Origin: Propionibacterium sp.
GTDB lineage: Bacteria; Actinomycetota; Actinomycetes; Propionibacteriales; Propionibacteriaceae
Length of the DNA stretch: 50,052 nucleotides
Reading direction: 5' to 3'
Assembly (NCBI GenBank): GCA_012517965.1
Contig: JAAYTZ010000133.1
Coordinates: 1 to 50,052 of the forward strand
This document shows positions 22,729 to 34,150 of this stretch, in pieces. Each line of letters starts with the position of its first letter. The stretch's first letter is position 1. The notes under the pieces were generated by a model that saw only the letters and a list, made by a program, of their open reading frames with translations, was not told where the DNA came from and did no database searches. The translations under genes and the position numbers were made by a program.

Positions 22729-24233
22729 GGAACCGGCGGGCCGGCCGACGGCCGGCGGTGCGGCGGGGGCACGAAGAAGGCCGTCGTCACGATCGCGACG
22801 ACCAGGACGCCCACGGGCAGCAGCATCGACTCCGCCATCGCCGCGGCGAACGGGGCGCGGACCTGCTCGGGCAGCACGGCGCCCTGGGCGCCGGCGGCTT
22901 GACCGGGCAGGCGGGCCGCGATCCGATGCTCCATCAGCGCGGCGATGGCGGCGCTGCCGAGCACCGACCCGAGCTGCCGCGTCGTGTTGAACACCCCCGA
23001 GCCGGCCCCCGCCCACTGCGGGGGCAGGCTGCGGTTGGCCGTCGTCGAGATCGGCCCCCAGACGAACGAGCCGCCCACACCGACCAGGCACGCCGCCGCC
23101 AGATAGAGGCGGACGTCGGTGGTGGGGTTCATCAGGGCCCCGTACCCCGCGATCCCGGCGGCGAGGGCGACCAGCCCGGGCACGGTGAGGACGCGCGGGT
23201 TGTGGACCCGGTCCACCAGCCGGCCCACCCGCCGGGCGAGGACGATCGACAGGATCGCGGACGGCGACAGCAGCAGCGCCCCCTGCGTGGGCGTCAGGCC
23301 CCGGACGGTCTGCAGGTAGAACACCAGCGGCAACACCATCGCGGTCACCGACAGGCCCACGGCGGCGATGGCGGTGTTGGCGAGCGAGAAGTTGCGGTCG
23401 CGCAGCAGCGCCAGCGGCAGCAGCGGCTCCCCCGACTGTACGGCCTGCCACCCCACGAACAGGGCGAGCAGGGCCACGCCGGCCCCGATGAGACCGAGCA
23501 CCGTGACCGGGCCGACGATCGTGCCCCAGCGGTAGGTGTTGCCCTCCTGCAGGCCGAAGACCAGCAGGAGCATGCCGGCCACGAACAGCGCCACGCCGGG
23601 CAGGTCGAACCGGTGGGCGTGCCGCTCGAGCCGGGGGACGAACCGCCAGGCCACGTAGAACGCGGCCAGGCCGACCGGCACGTTGACGATGAAGATCCAC
23701 TCCCAGCCGAGGGTGTCCACGAGGACCCCGCCCAGGATGGGGCCGACCAGGGCGGCGACGCCGGCGACGGCGCCCCACACCCCCATGGCGGCCCCGCGCC
23801 GCGCCGGCGGGAAGGTCCGCGTGATGATCGCCATCGTCTGCGGCGACATCAGGGACGCCCCCAGGCCCTGGACGGCCCGGGCCACCACCAGCATCGCCAG
23901 CCCGCCGCCGGGCAGGACGCCGGACAGCCCGCACCAGGCCGACGACACCGTGAACACGACGAGCCCGGCCAGGTAGACCCGGCGGGGGCCGAACCGGTCG
24001 CCGAGGCGTCCGGTGACGAGGAGGGGGACCGCGTAGGCGAGCAGGTACGCACTCGTCACCCAGATGACGCCCGCGTAGTCGTCGCCCAGGCCGAGGCCCC
24101 GCATGATCGCCGGATTCGCCACCGACACGATCGTGGTGTCGAGCAGGATCATGAAGAACCCGACCACGAGGGCCCACAGCGACGCCCAGAGCCCTCGTTC
24201 GTCCAGGTCGGCCGGCGCGTGGTGTGTCGTCAC
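22725..24233 (-). CDS. MFS drug exporter, DHA2 (EmrB/QacA) family, 14 TM
   Basis: Proton-driven multidrug efflux transporter of 502 aa with about 14 hydrophobic segments. N-terminal helix 1 has the DHA2 pattern GFFMILLDTTIVSVANPAI, helix 2/loop 2-3 shows TGRLGDRFGPRRVYLAG (motif A), and motif C lies in the GVAALVGPILGGVLVD segment. GTG start at 24233 is only 30 bp from the divergent corA start, so the two promoters must overlap. The 3' end overlaps pepN by 4 bp head-on. Substrate unknown; no regulator gene adjoins it. Confidence 0.92.
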
Positions 24234-24263
24234 GGACGCACACTAAACGACGACAATGGCCGC

Positions 24264-25274
24264 ATGACGGAGACACCTCCCCTGCAGCACGGCGCGCTGG
24301 CCCACAGTCGGGTGTGGCGCGCGGGGAAGGTGATCGACGACGACATCACCCCCGAGGAGATGCTGACCGTCGCCCACGACCCTTCGTCGCTGGTCTGGCT
24401 GGACCTGGTGGCCCCCTCGCCCACGGCGCTCGCCGTCATCGCCGAGGATCTCGCGCTGCCGCCCACCGCGGTGGAGGACGCACTCGCCCCGCACGAACGC
24501 GCCAAGATCACCCGGCACGAGTCCCACCTCTTCTTCACGGTCTACGCCGCCCGCCTCGACCAGAGCCGGCCTAGCGGGTCGGGTCGGCTGCGCGTCGACC
24601 GGATCTCCGGGATCGTCCTGCCGATGGCGCTCGTGACGATCCGCCTCGACGCCGACTTCGACATGGAGCCCGTCATCGCCCGCTGGGAGGAGAGCCCGGA
24701 CCTGCTGCGCCGCGGCTCCGGCGCGCTCGTCCACGGGCTGATGGACCATGTCGTGGACGGACACTTCGCCACCATCCAGCAGATCGACGACGAGCTGGAG
24801 AACCTGGAGGACGTCCTGTTCGAGGAGCGTCCCTCGGGCCAGCAGTTCCAGCGGACCGTCTACAGCCTCCGCAAGGACCTCGTGCAGCTACGCCGGATCG
24901 TGCTGCCGATGCGTGAGGTCGTCAACGGCGTCCTGCGCCACAGCGAGGCGGACGCCGCCCTGCGCCCTTGGTTCGACGACCTGTACGACCACGTCCTGCG
25001 GGCCTCGGAATGGACCGAATCGCTGCGCGACATGGTCACGTCGATCTTCGAGACGAACCTGTCGCTGCAGGACGCCCGGCTCAACACGATCATGAAGAAG
25101 CTGGCGGGCTGGGCCGCCATCATCGCGGTGCCGACCGCGATCACCGGCTGGTTCGGCCAGAACGTGCCCTACCCGGGGTTCGCCGAGCCTCTGGGACTCT
25201 GGCTCAGCGCGGCCCTCATCGCGATCGGCGGTGTGGCACTCTACTTCGTCTTCCGCGCGCACGACTGGCTGTAA
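24264..25274 (+). CDS. corA: CorA-family divalent cation transporter
   Basis: Magnesium/cobalt transporter of 336 aa. A soluble alpha/beta N-terminal domain is followed by long helices (FATIQQIDDELENLEDVLFE, then RIVLPMREVVNGVL) and two C-terminal membrane helices. The pore-mouth motif, usually GMN, reads GQN in TGWFGQNVPYPGF. ATG 24264 follows GACAAT by six bases, suggesting a leaderless transcript. It is divergent from the MFS gene with only 30 bp between starts. Confidence 0.92.
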   Translation: MTETPPLQHGALAHSRVWRAGKVIDDDITPEEMLTVAHDPSSLVWLDLVAPSPTALAVIAEDLALPPTAVEDALAPHERAKITRHESHLFFTVYAARLDQSRPSGSGRLRVDRISGIVLPMALVTIRLDADFDMEPVIARWEESPDLLRRGSGALVHGLMDHVVDGHFATIQQIDDELENLEDVLFEERPSGQQFQRTVYSLRKDLVQLRRIVLPMREVVNGVLRHSEADAALRPWFDDLYDHVLRASEWTESLRDMVTSIFETNLSLQDARLNTIMKKLAGWAAIIAVPTAITGWFGQNVPYPGFAEPLGLWLSAALIAIGGVALYFVFRAHDWL

Positions 25275-27605
<2,331 letters not shown>

Positions 27606-27614
27606 GCCGGCTCC

Positions 27615-27650
27615 CGCGGGGCCCCGGACCGCCGAGTCCGGGGCCCCGCG
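27615..27650 (+). terminator. Terminator-like hairpin after icd
   Basis: Perfect 15-bp stem CGCGGGGCCCCGGAC/GTCCGGGGCCCCGCG with a 6-nt loop, starting 10 bases after the icd stop. There is no U-run, as is usual for terminators in high-GC actinobacteria. Confidence 0.75.
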
Positions 27651-27675
27651 GCGTCCGCCCCGCTAGATTCGGCCC

Positions 27676-28806
27676 ATGACGACGGTGCGCGACGTGGCCG
27701 GCTGGCTCGAGGACGCCTACCCTCCGGCCCTGGCGGAATCCTGGGACCGGGTGGGCCTGGACTGTGGCGATCCCGACGCCCCCGTCTCGACGGTCGGCTT
27801 CGCGGTGGACCCGACCGACGCCGTGGTCGCCGAAGCGGTGGCGCGCGGAGCTCAACTGCTGGTCACGCACCACCCGCTGCTCCTGCGCGGGCTCCACGCC
27901 GTCAGGCGCGACGAACCCAAGGGCCGCCTCGTCATGGCGCTGCTGGCCGGGGGGGTGGCGCACTTCTGCGCCCACACCAACGCGGACGCCGCGGCCGGCG
28001 GCGTCAACGACGCCCTCGCCGCCGCGCTCGGCCTGACCGAGACCCGGCCGCTCACCGCGCTCCCCGAGGACCCCCTGCGCACCCTCGTCACCTACGTCCC
28101 CGAGCCGGACGCCGACGCGCTCCTCGACGCCCTGGCCGCGGCCGGGGCGGGCCGGTTGGGCCGCTACGACCGGTGTTCGTTCACCCACCCCGGGCAGGGA
28201 CGCTTCCGGCCGCTCCCGGGCGCGAACCCGCACCTGGGCAGCGTCGGCGAGGTGGAGCGGGTCGACGAGCGACGCGTCGAGGTCGTGCTGCCCCCGGGCG
28301 CCACGGGTCGGGTCGTGGCGGCGCTGCTGGCGGCCCACCCCTACGAGACGCCGGCCTTCCACGTGCTCGACCACGCGCCGCTCGACTCGGCCCGCGGCTC
28401 GGGGCGGGTCGGCGTCCTCCCCGAGCCGGTGCCCGCCGCGGAGCTGGCCCGCAGACTGGCCGCGGCGCTTCCGGCGACGGCGGGGGGCGTCCGGCTGGGC
28501 GGGGACCCGGGGCGGAGCGTGCGGAAGGTCGCGGTCCTGGGCGGCGCTGGGGACAGCTTCCTGGAGGCGGCACGGAGAGCCGGCGTCGACGCCTACGTGA
28601 CCGGGGACCTGCGGCACCATCCGGCGTCCGAGCTGCTGGCCTGGCCGGATGCCCCCGTGCTCCTGGACGTGCCGCACGCCGCGGCCGAGGCGCTGTGGCT
28701 GCCGGCGGCGGAGGCCGTCGTCGCGGCCCGCGCGGCCGCGACGGGGGCGTCCCTGGCGACCTATGTGTCGTCGATCGACACCGATCCGTGGACGGCCCGG
28801 TACTGA
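27676..28806 (+). CDS. Nif3-like dinuclear metal-centre protein (GTP cyclohydrolase I type 2 family)
   Basis: A 376-aa member of the NIF3/YbgI family, toroidal hexamers with a two-metal centre; the cellular substrate is unsettled. Metal ligands are visible in LLVTHHPLLLRG and FCAHTNADAAAGGVNDALA near the N-terminus, and in DLRHHPASELLAWPDAPVLL plus VPHAAAEALW near the C-terminus. The middle (about 130-230) is the PII-like insertion present in longer family members, with HPYETPAFHVLDHA. ATG 27676 follows a TAGATT -10-like box by seven bases. It stands alone after the icd terminator. Confidence 0.9.
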   Translation: MTTVRDVAGWLEDAYPPALAESWDRVGLDCGDPDAPVSTVGFAVDPTDAVVAEAVARGAQLLVTHHPLLLRGLHAVRRDEPKGRLVMALLAGGVAHFCAHTNADAAAGGVNDALAAALGLTETRPLTALPEDPLRTLVTYVPEPDADALLDALAAAGAGRLGRYDRCSFTHPGQGRFRPLPGANPHLGSVGEVERVDERRVEVVLPPGATGRVVAALLAAHPYETPAFHVLDHAPLDSARGSGRVGVLPEPVPAAELARRLAAALPATAGGVRLGGDPGRSVRKVAVLGGAGDSFLEAARRAGVDAYVTGDLRHHPASELLAWPDAPVLLDVPHAAAEALWLPAAEAVVAARAAATGASLATYVSSIDTDPWTARY

Positions 28807-28810
28807 CGGC

Positions 28811-29020
28811 CTACCGGCGCGGCTCCAGCTCGGCGGAGGGCCGCTCCGCGTGGCCCGACCGGTGGAGCCAGTAGCGGCCCAGCAACGGGATGGCGACGGC
28901 GGCCGCGATCACCGTCGGGATGATGACGAGGACGAGCAGGCTGTCCAGGAGGCTGGGGGTGGCGGCGGGCGGGAAGCCGGGCAGCGTGCCCTTCAGCACG
29001 GGAAACAGCAGCGTCGTCAT
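28811..29020 (-). CDS. Small single-span membrane protein
   Basis: A 69-aa protein with one strong membrane helix at about residues 25-48 (LLDSLLVLVIIPTVIAAAVA), a short Pro-rich N-terminus and a basic, hydrophilic tail. No known domain. Its 3' end nearly touches the Nif3 gene on the other strand (4 bp between stops). Coding composition and helix placement support it as real; function unknown. Confidence 0.65.
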   Translation of the reverse strand: MTTLLFPVLKGTLPGFPPAATPSLLDSLLVLVIIPTVIAAAVAIPLLGRYWLHRSGHAERPSAELEPRR

Positions 29021-29122
29021 GGCTCCACGCTACCGAACGCGGGCGCGGGCGTGAACGGGGCGTTCCCCTCCGCGCGGAGTCGCTAGATTGCTGGTCGCCC
29101 CCAGGCAACGACAGGAGAATCC

Positions 29123-30388
29123 ATGCCCGGACTGTTCATCGGCGGCGCGACCCTCGCGGACGGGACCCGCACCGACCTGCTGATCCGCGACGGCGTCTTC
29201 GTCGACCCGGCCGCCGTGCACCGCGACGACGAACGGGTGGACGCCGAGGGCCTGCTCGCGCTGCCGGGCCTCGTCGATCCGCACACGCATCTGCGGGAGC
29301 CGGGCCGGGAGGACGCCGAGACCGTCGCCACGGGCACGCTGGCCGCGGCCCGGGGCGGCTTCACCGCGGTGCACGCCATGGCGAACCTCAGCCCCGTCAC
29401 CGACACCCGCGCCGCCGCCGAGCGGCTGCAGGCCATCGCCCGGGCGGACGCCAGCGCGCAGGTCGTGGTCGTGGGCGCCCTCTCGCGCGGGCTGGCCGGG
29501 GAGGAACTCGCCGACCTGGACGGGCTGCACGCCGCCGGCGTGACCATGTTCTCCGACGACGGCCGGTGCCTCATGAACGCCCGCCTGATGCGCGAGGCGT
29601 TCGACCTGATCCGGACGTTCGACGGTGTGCTCGCCCAGCACTGCCAGGACCACAACCTCGCCGGAGCGACCGCCTGCTGCCACGAGTGCTCCATCTCCCA
29701 CGAACTGGGGCTGGAGGGCTGGCCGTCGGTCGCCGAGAGCTCGATCATCGCCCGCGACGTCGAACTGGCCGCCTACACGGGCGCCCGCTACCACGCCTGC
29801 CACATCTCGACGGCCGAGAGCGTCGAGGTGATCCGCTGGGCGAAGCGGCGCGGCCTGCCGGTCACGGCGGAGGTCATGCCCCACCACCTCCTGCTCGAGA
29901 CGGCGCTGGTCCGCACCGGGGACACGGTCTACAAGGTCAATCCCCCGTTGCGCACCGCCGAGCACGTCGAGGCGGTCCGGGCGGGGTTGGCCGACGGGAC
30001 GATCGACATGGTGGGCACCGACCACGCCCCGCACGCCGCGCAAGACAAGGCGAAGCCGTTCCCCGAGGCGTCCCCGGGGATGCTGGGCCTGGAGCAGGCC
30101 CTCGGCGTCGTCATCCAGACGATGGTCGGCCCGGGGCGGCTGACGTGGGCCGACGTCGCCGAGCGCATGTCGTACGCGCCGGCCCGGCTGACGCGGCTCG
30201 CCGGGCAGGGCCGGCCCGTCGCCGTCGGGGAGCCGGCCAACCTCGTGCTCGTCGACCCCGAGTCGGCCCGCGTCGTGGACCGGGAGAACACGGCGTCCAA
30301 GTCGCGCAACAACCCGTACGACGGACTGTTGCTGCCCGACCCGGTCGTGATGACCGTGTGGGCCGGTCGCGTCACCTACCGCCGATGA
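29123..30388 (+). CDS. pyrC: Dihydroorotase
   Basis: Third enzyme of pyrimidine synthesis, cyclising carbamoyl aspartate to dihydroorotate, 421 aa. Zinc ligands and active-site motifs of class I dihydroorotases are present: VDPHTHLREPG (HxH), FSDDGRCLMN with the metal-bridging Asp in place of a carboxylated Lys, EVMPHHLLL, and GTDHAPH with the catalytic Asp. AGGAGA lies six bases before ATG 29123. Other pyr genes are absent nearby; carAB is at the left of the window. The stop overlaps the next gene (ATGA). Confidence 0.95.
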   Translation: MPGLFIGGATLADGTRTDLLIRDGVFVDPAAVHRDDERVDAEGLLALPGLVDPHTHLREPGREDAETVATGTLAAARGGFTAVHAMANLSPVTDTRAAAERLQAIARADASAQVVVVGALSRGLAGEELADLDGLHAAGVTMFSDDGRCLMNARLMREAFDLIRTFDGVLAQHCQDHNLAGATACCHECSISHELGLEGWPSVAESSIIARDVELAAYTGARYHACHISTAESVEVIRWAKRRGLPVTAEVMPHHLLLETALVRTGDTVYKVNPPLRTAEHVEAVRAGLADGTIDMVGTDHAPHAAQDKAKPFPEASPGMLGLEQALGVVIQTMVGPGRLTWADVAERMSYAPARLTRLAGQGRPVAVGEPANLVLVDPESARVVDRENTASKSRNNPYDGLLLPDPVVMTVWAGRVTYRR

Positions 30389-31050
30389 TCGGACGCCTCA
30401 GCGAGTGGGCGACCCGCAGCCCCGTCGGCCGTTGGGCCTGGCGGCACCGCTACGGGCTGTCGTTGCTCTACATCCCGGCGTTCCTGGCCTGGTTCCTGTC
30501 GACGGAGTACCGGGAGCGGGAGAACGAGTATTCGGTCCGCTCCTGGGTGGACGACCTGATCCCGTTCCGGGAGGAGTGGGTGCTCGCCTACGGCGCCTGG
30601 TTCCCCTACCTGCTGGGGTTCGCCGGCTGGCTCTACGCCCGCGACACCGACCGCTCCGAGTACAAGCGGGCGTACTACCTGCTGGTGTCGGGAATGACGA
30701 TCACCATGCTCATCTACGAGGTCTGGCCCAACCGGCAGGATCTGCAGCCGGACGAGTATCCGCGCGACAACCTGCTGACCGACGTCGTCCGGGCGTTGCA
30801 GCGCTTCGACAACCAGTCGAACGTGTGCCCGAGCCTGCACGTGTACACCACGCTCTGCGTCAACGACGCGCTGCAGTCGTCGCGCTTGTTGCGCCATCCC
30901 CGGGTGGTGAAGCCGGTCTCCTGGGCGCTCACCGGCCTCATCTCGGCGTCCACGTGCTTCCTCAAGCAGCACTCCGTGCTCGACGGGCTCGCCGCGGCCG
31001 GCCTGTTCGGGCTGGTCCGCGGCTCTTGGTCGCTGCTGCGGCGACGCTGA
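30385..31050 (+). CDS. PAP2-family membrane phosphatase / phosphotransferase
   Basis: Integral membrane protein of 221 aa with about five or six hydrophobic segments. The catalytic motifs of the PAP2 superfamily are partly visible: NVCPSLHVYTT (the SxxH motif) and KQHSVLDGLAAAG (the HxxxD motif), the arrangement found in inositol-phosphorylceramide synthase-like and lipid phosphate phosphatase-like members. Its substrate is probably a lipid phosphate at the membrane, but this is not determined by sequence. ATG overlaps the pyrC stop, so it is translated with pyrC although the two have no obvious metabolic link. Confidence 0.85.
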   Translation: MIGRLSEWATRSPVGRWAWRHRYGLSLLYIPAFLAWFLSTEYRERENEYSVRSWVDDLIPFREEWVLAYGAWFPYLLGFAGWLYARDTDRSEYKRAYYLLVSGMTITMLIYEVWPNRQDLQPDEYPRDNLLTDVVRALQRFDNQSNVCPSLHVYTTLCVNDALQSSRLLRHPRVVKPVSWALTGLISASTCFLKQHSVLDGLAAAGLFGLVRGSWSLLRRR

Positions 31051-31064
31051 CTCGGGGGGCGGAC

Positions 31065-32095
31065 TCAGGCCGGGGCTGCCGTGCTCCCGCGGACCACGAG
31101 CCGCATCGGCATGGCCAGGGGGCCGGTCTCCACGGTGCCCCCGCCGGCGAGGGCCGCGGTGACGTGCCGCACCGCCGCGTCCCCCAGCATGCCCAGCGGC
31201 GCCGCGACCGTGGTGAGGCCGGGCTCGACGAGCGCACTGGCGAAGATGTTGTCGAACCCGACCACGCTGACCTGGTCGGGGACCCGGACGCCCTTGTCGA
31301 TCAGCGCCCGCATCAGTCCGATCGCCATCACGTCGTTGTGACAGATGACCGCGCGGACGGAGCGGGCGACGACCACCTCGGCTGCCGCCCGGCCACCCTG
31401 CAGGGTCGGCGCGAAGGGCCCGATCCGCTCGAGTGCGAAACCCAGCGTGCGCCAAGCCCACACTCCAAACGCCGCTCCGGGGCCGCGTCGTTCATCGCCC
31501 GCCAGTGCATGCTGTCGCCCCAGGACGCCTCGCGTCCGGCCAGGTAGGCGATCGAGCGGTGGCCCAGGGTGACGAGGTGCCGGCTGGCCAACCGGATCCC
31601 CTCGGCCTTGTCCGGCACGATCGAGGGCACCCCCGGGACGCGTCGGTTGAGGACCACGGTGGGCAGGCCGGTGGCGATCTGGCGCAATTCGGCGTCCGGC
31701 AGGCGGGTGGAGGCGAAGATCAGGCCGTCCAGCAACGGCAGCGAGCGGCGCAGCAGTTCGCGCTCCAGTTCCTCGGACTCCTGTGAGTCGTTGAGCGCCA
31801 CGACGAAGCCGTTGTCGGTGGCCGCCGCTTGGCATCCCCGGATCACCCGGAAGTTGAACGGGTCGGTGACGTCGGCAACCGCGAGGCCGAGCACGGGGGG
31901 ACTCGTCCGCTCGGGCTGCTTCGCAGCCCGGCTGCGGTACCCCAGCTCGTCCGCCACCTTGTGGATCAGCTCGGCGGTGTGCGCGCTCACACGACCCGGA
32001 CGGGCGAACGCGCGAGAGACTGTGGACGGACTGACCCCGGCCACCCGGGCCACATCGTAGATCGTGGCGTCTGAACCCCCTGCAGACGTGTGCAC
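31065..32095 (-). pseudogene. LacI-family transcriptional regulator, frameshifted
   Basis: Sugar-responsive repressor broken into two frames. The 5' part holds the LacI HTH (ATIYDVARVAGVSPSTVSRA) and the first half of the periplasmic-binding-protein-like domain, in frame down to about 31470. The 3' part, in another frame from roughly 31490 to 31065, continues with ERIGPFAPTLQGGRAA, ICHNDVMAIGLMRAL and VGFDNIFASALVEPGLTTV, all expected in order. The disruption lies within about 31440-31500. A GTG at 32095 just before the HTH is my start; an ATG at 32161 would add 22 residues. The gene is divergent from gnd, so it may have controlled pentose-phosphate or gluconate genes. A sequencing error cannot be excluded. 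Confidence 0.85.
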
Positions 32096-32139
32096 TCCCG
32101 AACCATAGGACGCGGCTTGGGGATGTACCAAGAAGTTCT

Positions 32140-32158
32140 CCTTTCGGACACCGAAGGG
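32140..32158. promoter_or_regulatory. Near-palindrome between lacI-type gene and gnd
   Basis: CCTTTCGG-ACA-CCGAAGGG, seven of eight pairs complementary, in the divergent intergenic region. It is a candidate operator for the LacI-family gene or another regulator; the centre lacks the CG pair usual for LacI sites, so the assignment is weak. Confidence 0.3.
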
Positions 32159-32243
32159 CATCGAACTCTCGGCAACCTGCTGCCGTCGGGGCCCGTCCTT
32201 GGTGGGATGGGATCACTCACTCGACCAACGGAGGAAGAATCAG

Positions 32244-33698
32244 ATGAGCGAAACCACCGGCACCGCCCAGATCGGCGTCATCGGCATGGCCGTCATGGGC
32301 TCGAACCTGGCCCGCAACTTCGCGAGCAAGGGGTTCAAGACGGCGATCTTCAACCGGTCCTACGCCAAGACCGCGACTGTGCTCGCCGAGCATCCCGAGG
32401 CGGGCTTCATCGGTGCGGAGACCATCGAGGAGTTCGTCGACTCCCTCGAGAAGCCCCGTCGCATCATCATGATGGTCAAGGCCGGCCCGGCCACCGACGC
32501 CACGATCCAGACGCTGATCCCGCACCTGGACAAGGGCGACATCATCATCGACGGCGGCAACACCTACTTCCCCGACACCCGCCGGCGCGAGAAGGAACTC
32601 TCGGCGCTGGGCTTCAACTTCATCGGCTGCGGCATCTCCGGCGGCGAGACCGGCGCCCTCCTCGGCCCGTCCATGATGCCCGGCGGCCCGAAGGAGAGCT
32701 ACGCGTACGTCGGCCCCATCCTCGAGAAGATCGCGGCCCAGTACGACGGCGAGCCCTGCTGCACCTGGATCGGTCCCGACGGCGCCGGCCACTTCGTCAA
32801 GATGGTGCACAACGGCATCGAGTACGCCGACATGCAGTTCATCGGCGAGGCCTACGAGCTGCTCAAGGGCGCGGGCCTGTCGGCGGACGAGGCCGCGGAC
32901 GTGTTCGCCGAGTGGAACACCGGCGACCTCGACTCCTTCCTGATCGAGATCACCTCCGAGGTGCTCCGCCAGAAGGACGCCGAGACCGGCAAGCCGCTGG
33001 TCGACGTGATCGTGGACGCCGCCGGCATGAAGGGCACCGGCACCTGGACCGTGCAGGAGGCGCTCAAGTTGGGCGTCCCCGCCGCCGCCATCGCCGAGTC
33101 GGTGTTCGCGCGGGCCGTCTCCTCCAGCCCCGAGCTCCGCGCCGCGGGCCAGAAGGCCCTGGAGGGCCCCGACCCGGCCGGCGGCATCAAGGTCGAGGAC
33201 CGGGCGGCCTTCGTGAACGCGGTCAAGGAGGCCCTCTGGTGCGCGAAGGTCGTCGCGTACGCGCAGGGCCTGGACGAGATCCGCGTCGCCGGCAAGGAGT
33301 ACGGCTGGGACATCGACGTGGCCGCCTGCGCCCGCATCTGGCGCGCCGGCTGCATCATCCGCGCCAAGCTGCTCGACCGCATCAGCAACGAGTACGCGGC
33401 CGGCAAGCTGGTGACCCTGCTGGAGGCCCCCTCGATCAAGGCCGAGCTGGCCCGCTGCCAGGACTCGTGGCGCACCGTCGTGTGCGAGGCCACCAAGGCC
33501 GGCGTGCCGATCCCGGGCTTCGCCTCGGCCCTGTCCTACTACGACATGGTCCGCGCGCCGCGCACGAACGCCGCCCTCACCCAGGGGCTGCGCGACTTCT
33601 TCGGCTCGCACACCTACCGCCGCATCGACAAGGAGGGCACCTTCCACACGCTGTGGTCCGGTGACCGCTCCGAGGTCGAGGCCGTCGACGCCCACTGA
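32244..33698 (+). CDS. gndA: 6-phosphogluconate dehydrogenase, decarboxylating
   Basis: Oxidative pentose-phosphate enzyme producing ribulose 5-phosphate and NADPH, 484 aa, the length of the long dimeric type. It begins with the Rossmann nucleotide motif IGVIGMAVMGSNLARNFAS with NRS after the second strand (NADP-type), then IIDGGNTYFPDT, GCGISGGETGALLGPS, the catalytic region HFVKMVHNGIEYADMQ, and ends with the substrate tail DFFGSHTYRRIDKEGTFHTLW. GGAGGAAG (32230-32237) precedes ATG 32244. A strong hairpin follows. Divergent from the broken LacI regulator. Confidence 0.96.
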   Translation: MSETTGTAQIGVIGMAVMGSNLARNFASKGFKTAIFNRSYAKTATVLAEHPEAGFIGAETIEEFVDSLEKPRRIIMMVKAGPATDATIQTLIPHLDKGDIIIDGGNTYFPDTRRREKELSALGFNFIGCGISGGETGALLGPSMMPGGPKESYAYVGPILEKIAAQYDGEPCCTWIGPDGAGHFVKMVHNGIEYADMQFIGEAYELLKGAGLSADEAADVFAEWNTGDLDSFLIEITSEVLRQKDAETGKPLVDVIVDAAGMKGTGTWTVQEALKLGVPAAAIAESVFARAVSSSPELRAAGQKALEGPDPAGGIKVEDRAAFVNAVKEALWCAKVVAYAQGLDEIRVAGKEYGWDIDVAACARIWRAGCIIRAKLLDRISNEYAAGKLVTLLEAPSIKAELARCQDSWRTVVCEATKAGVPIPGFASALSYYDMVRAPRTNAALTQGLRDFFGSHTYRRIDKEGTFHTLWSGDRSEVEAVDAH

Positions 33699-33707
33699 GC
33701 GTCACCC

Positions 33708-33749
33708 GACCGGCCGGTCCCGAACCCTGGGTTTCGGGACCGGCCGGTC
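33708..33749 (+). terminator. Terminator hairpin after gndA
   Basis: A perfect 17-bp stem (GACCGGCCGGTCCCGAA with its complement at 33733-33749) begins 10 bases after the gndA stop, with an 8-nt loop and a short pyrimidine-rich tail. Confidence 0.8.
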
Positions 33750-33793
33750 CTCGTTCCCGGACCCTCCGGCGGGCCCGCCCCGGTCGGTACAGT

Positions 33794-33813
33794 GGGCCCC
33801 CGAGAGGGGGCCC
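33794..33813 (+). promoter_or_regulatory. Hairpin over the ribosome site of the small membrane gene
   Basis: GGGCCCCC-GAGA-GGGGGCCC, a perfect 8-bp stem, ends one base before the GTG start at 33815. The only purine-rich ribosome site (GAGAGGGGG) is inside its loop and right arm, so folding would block initiation. Confidence 0.5.
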
Positions 33814-33814
33814 C

Positions 33815-34150
33815 GTGACGTTCTTGCTGGTGATCGGCGCCGTCGGCTTGTTGGTGCTCCTCGCCTCCGCGATCGCCGGCGACCGCCTCCCCCGCGCGAT
33901 CGAGGCGTGGGAGGTCGGCGACTGGTTGACGGTGGCCGGGCTCGCCGGGTTCCTCGGCGCCCTCGGGTTCGTCGGCGCCCTCGTGCTCGACCGCACCGAC
34001 AGCGTCGGGACCGCCCTGGGGGTCGGCGTGGCCGCCGGGGTCGCCGTGGGAGCGCTGGTCGGTTGGACCACCCGCCGCCTGCGGGGGGACGCCGCCGGTC
34101 ACGCACCGTCGCCCCGCGACCCCGAGCCGGGCGCGGAGCAGAAACCCTAG
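33815..34150 (+). CDS. Small multi-span membrane protein
   Basis: A 111-aa protein with three hydrophobic segments (about residues 2-22, 37-58 and 66-85) and a charged C-terminal tail. It resembles the membrane part of NfeD/OB-fold membrane proteins only in general layout; the soluble domain is missing and I would not name it. GTG 33815 is preceded by a purine run buried in a hairpin. Its stop shares CTAG with the convergent aroE gene. Confidence 0.65.
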   Translation: MTFLLVIGAVGLLVLLASAIAGDRLPRAIEAWEVGDWLTVAGLAGFLGALGFVGALVLDRTDSVGTALGVGVAAGVAVGALVGWTTRRLRGDAAGHAPSPRDPEPGAEQKP

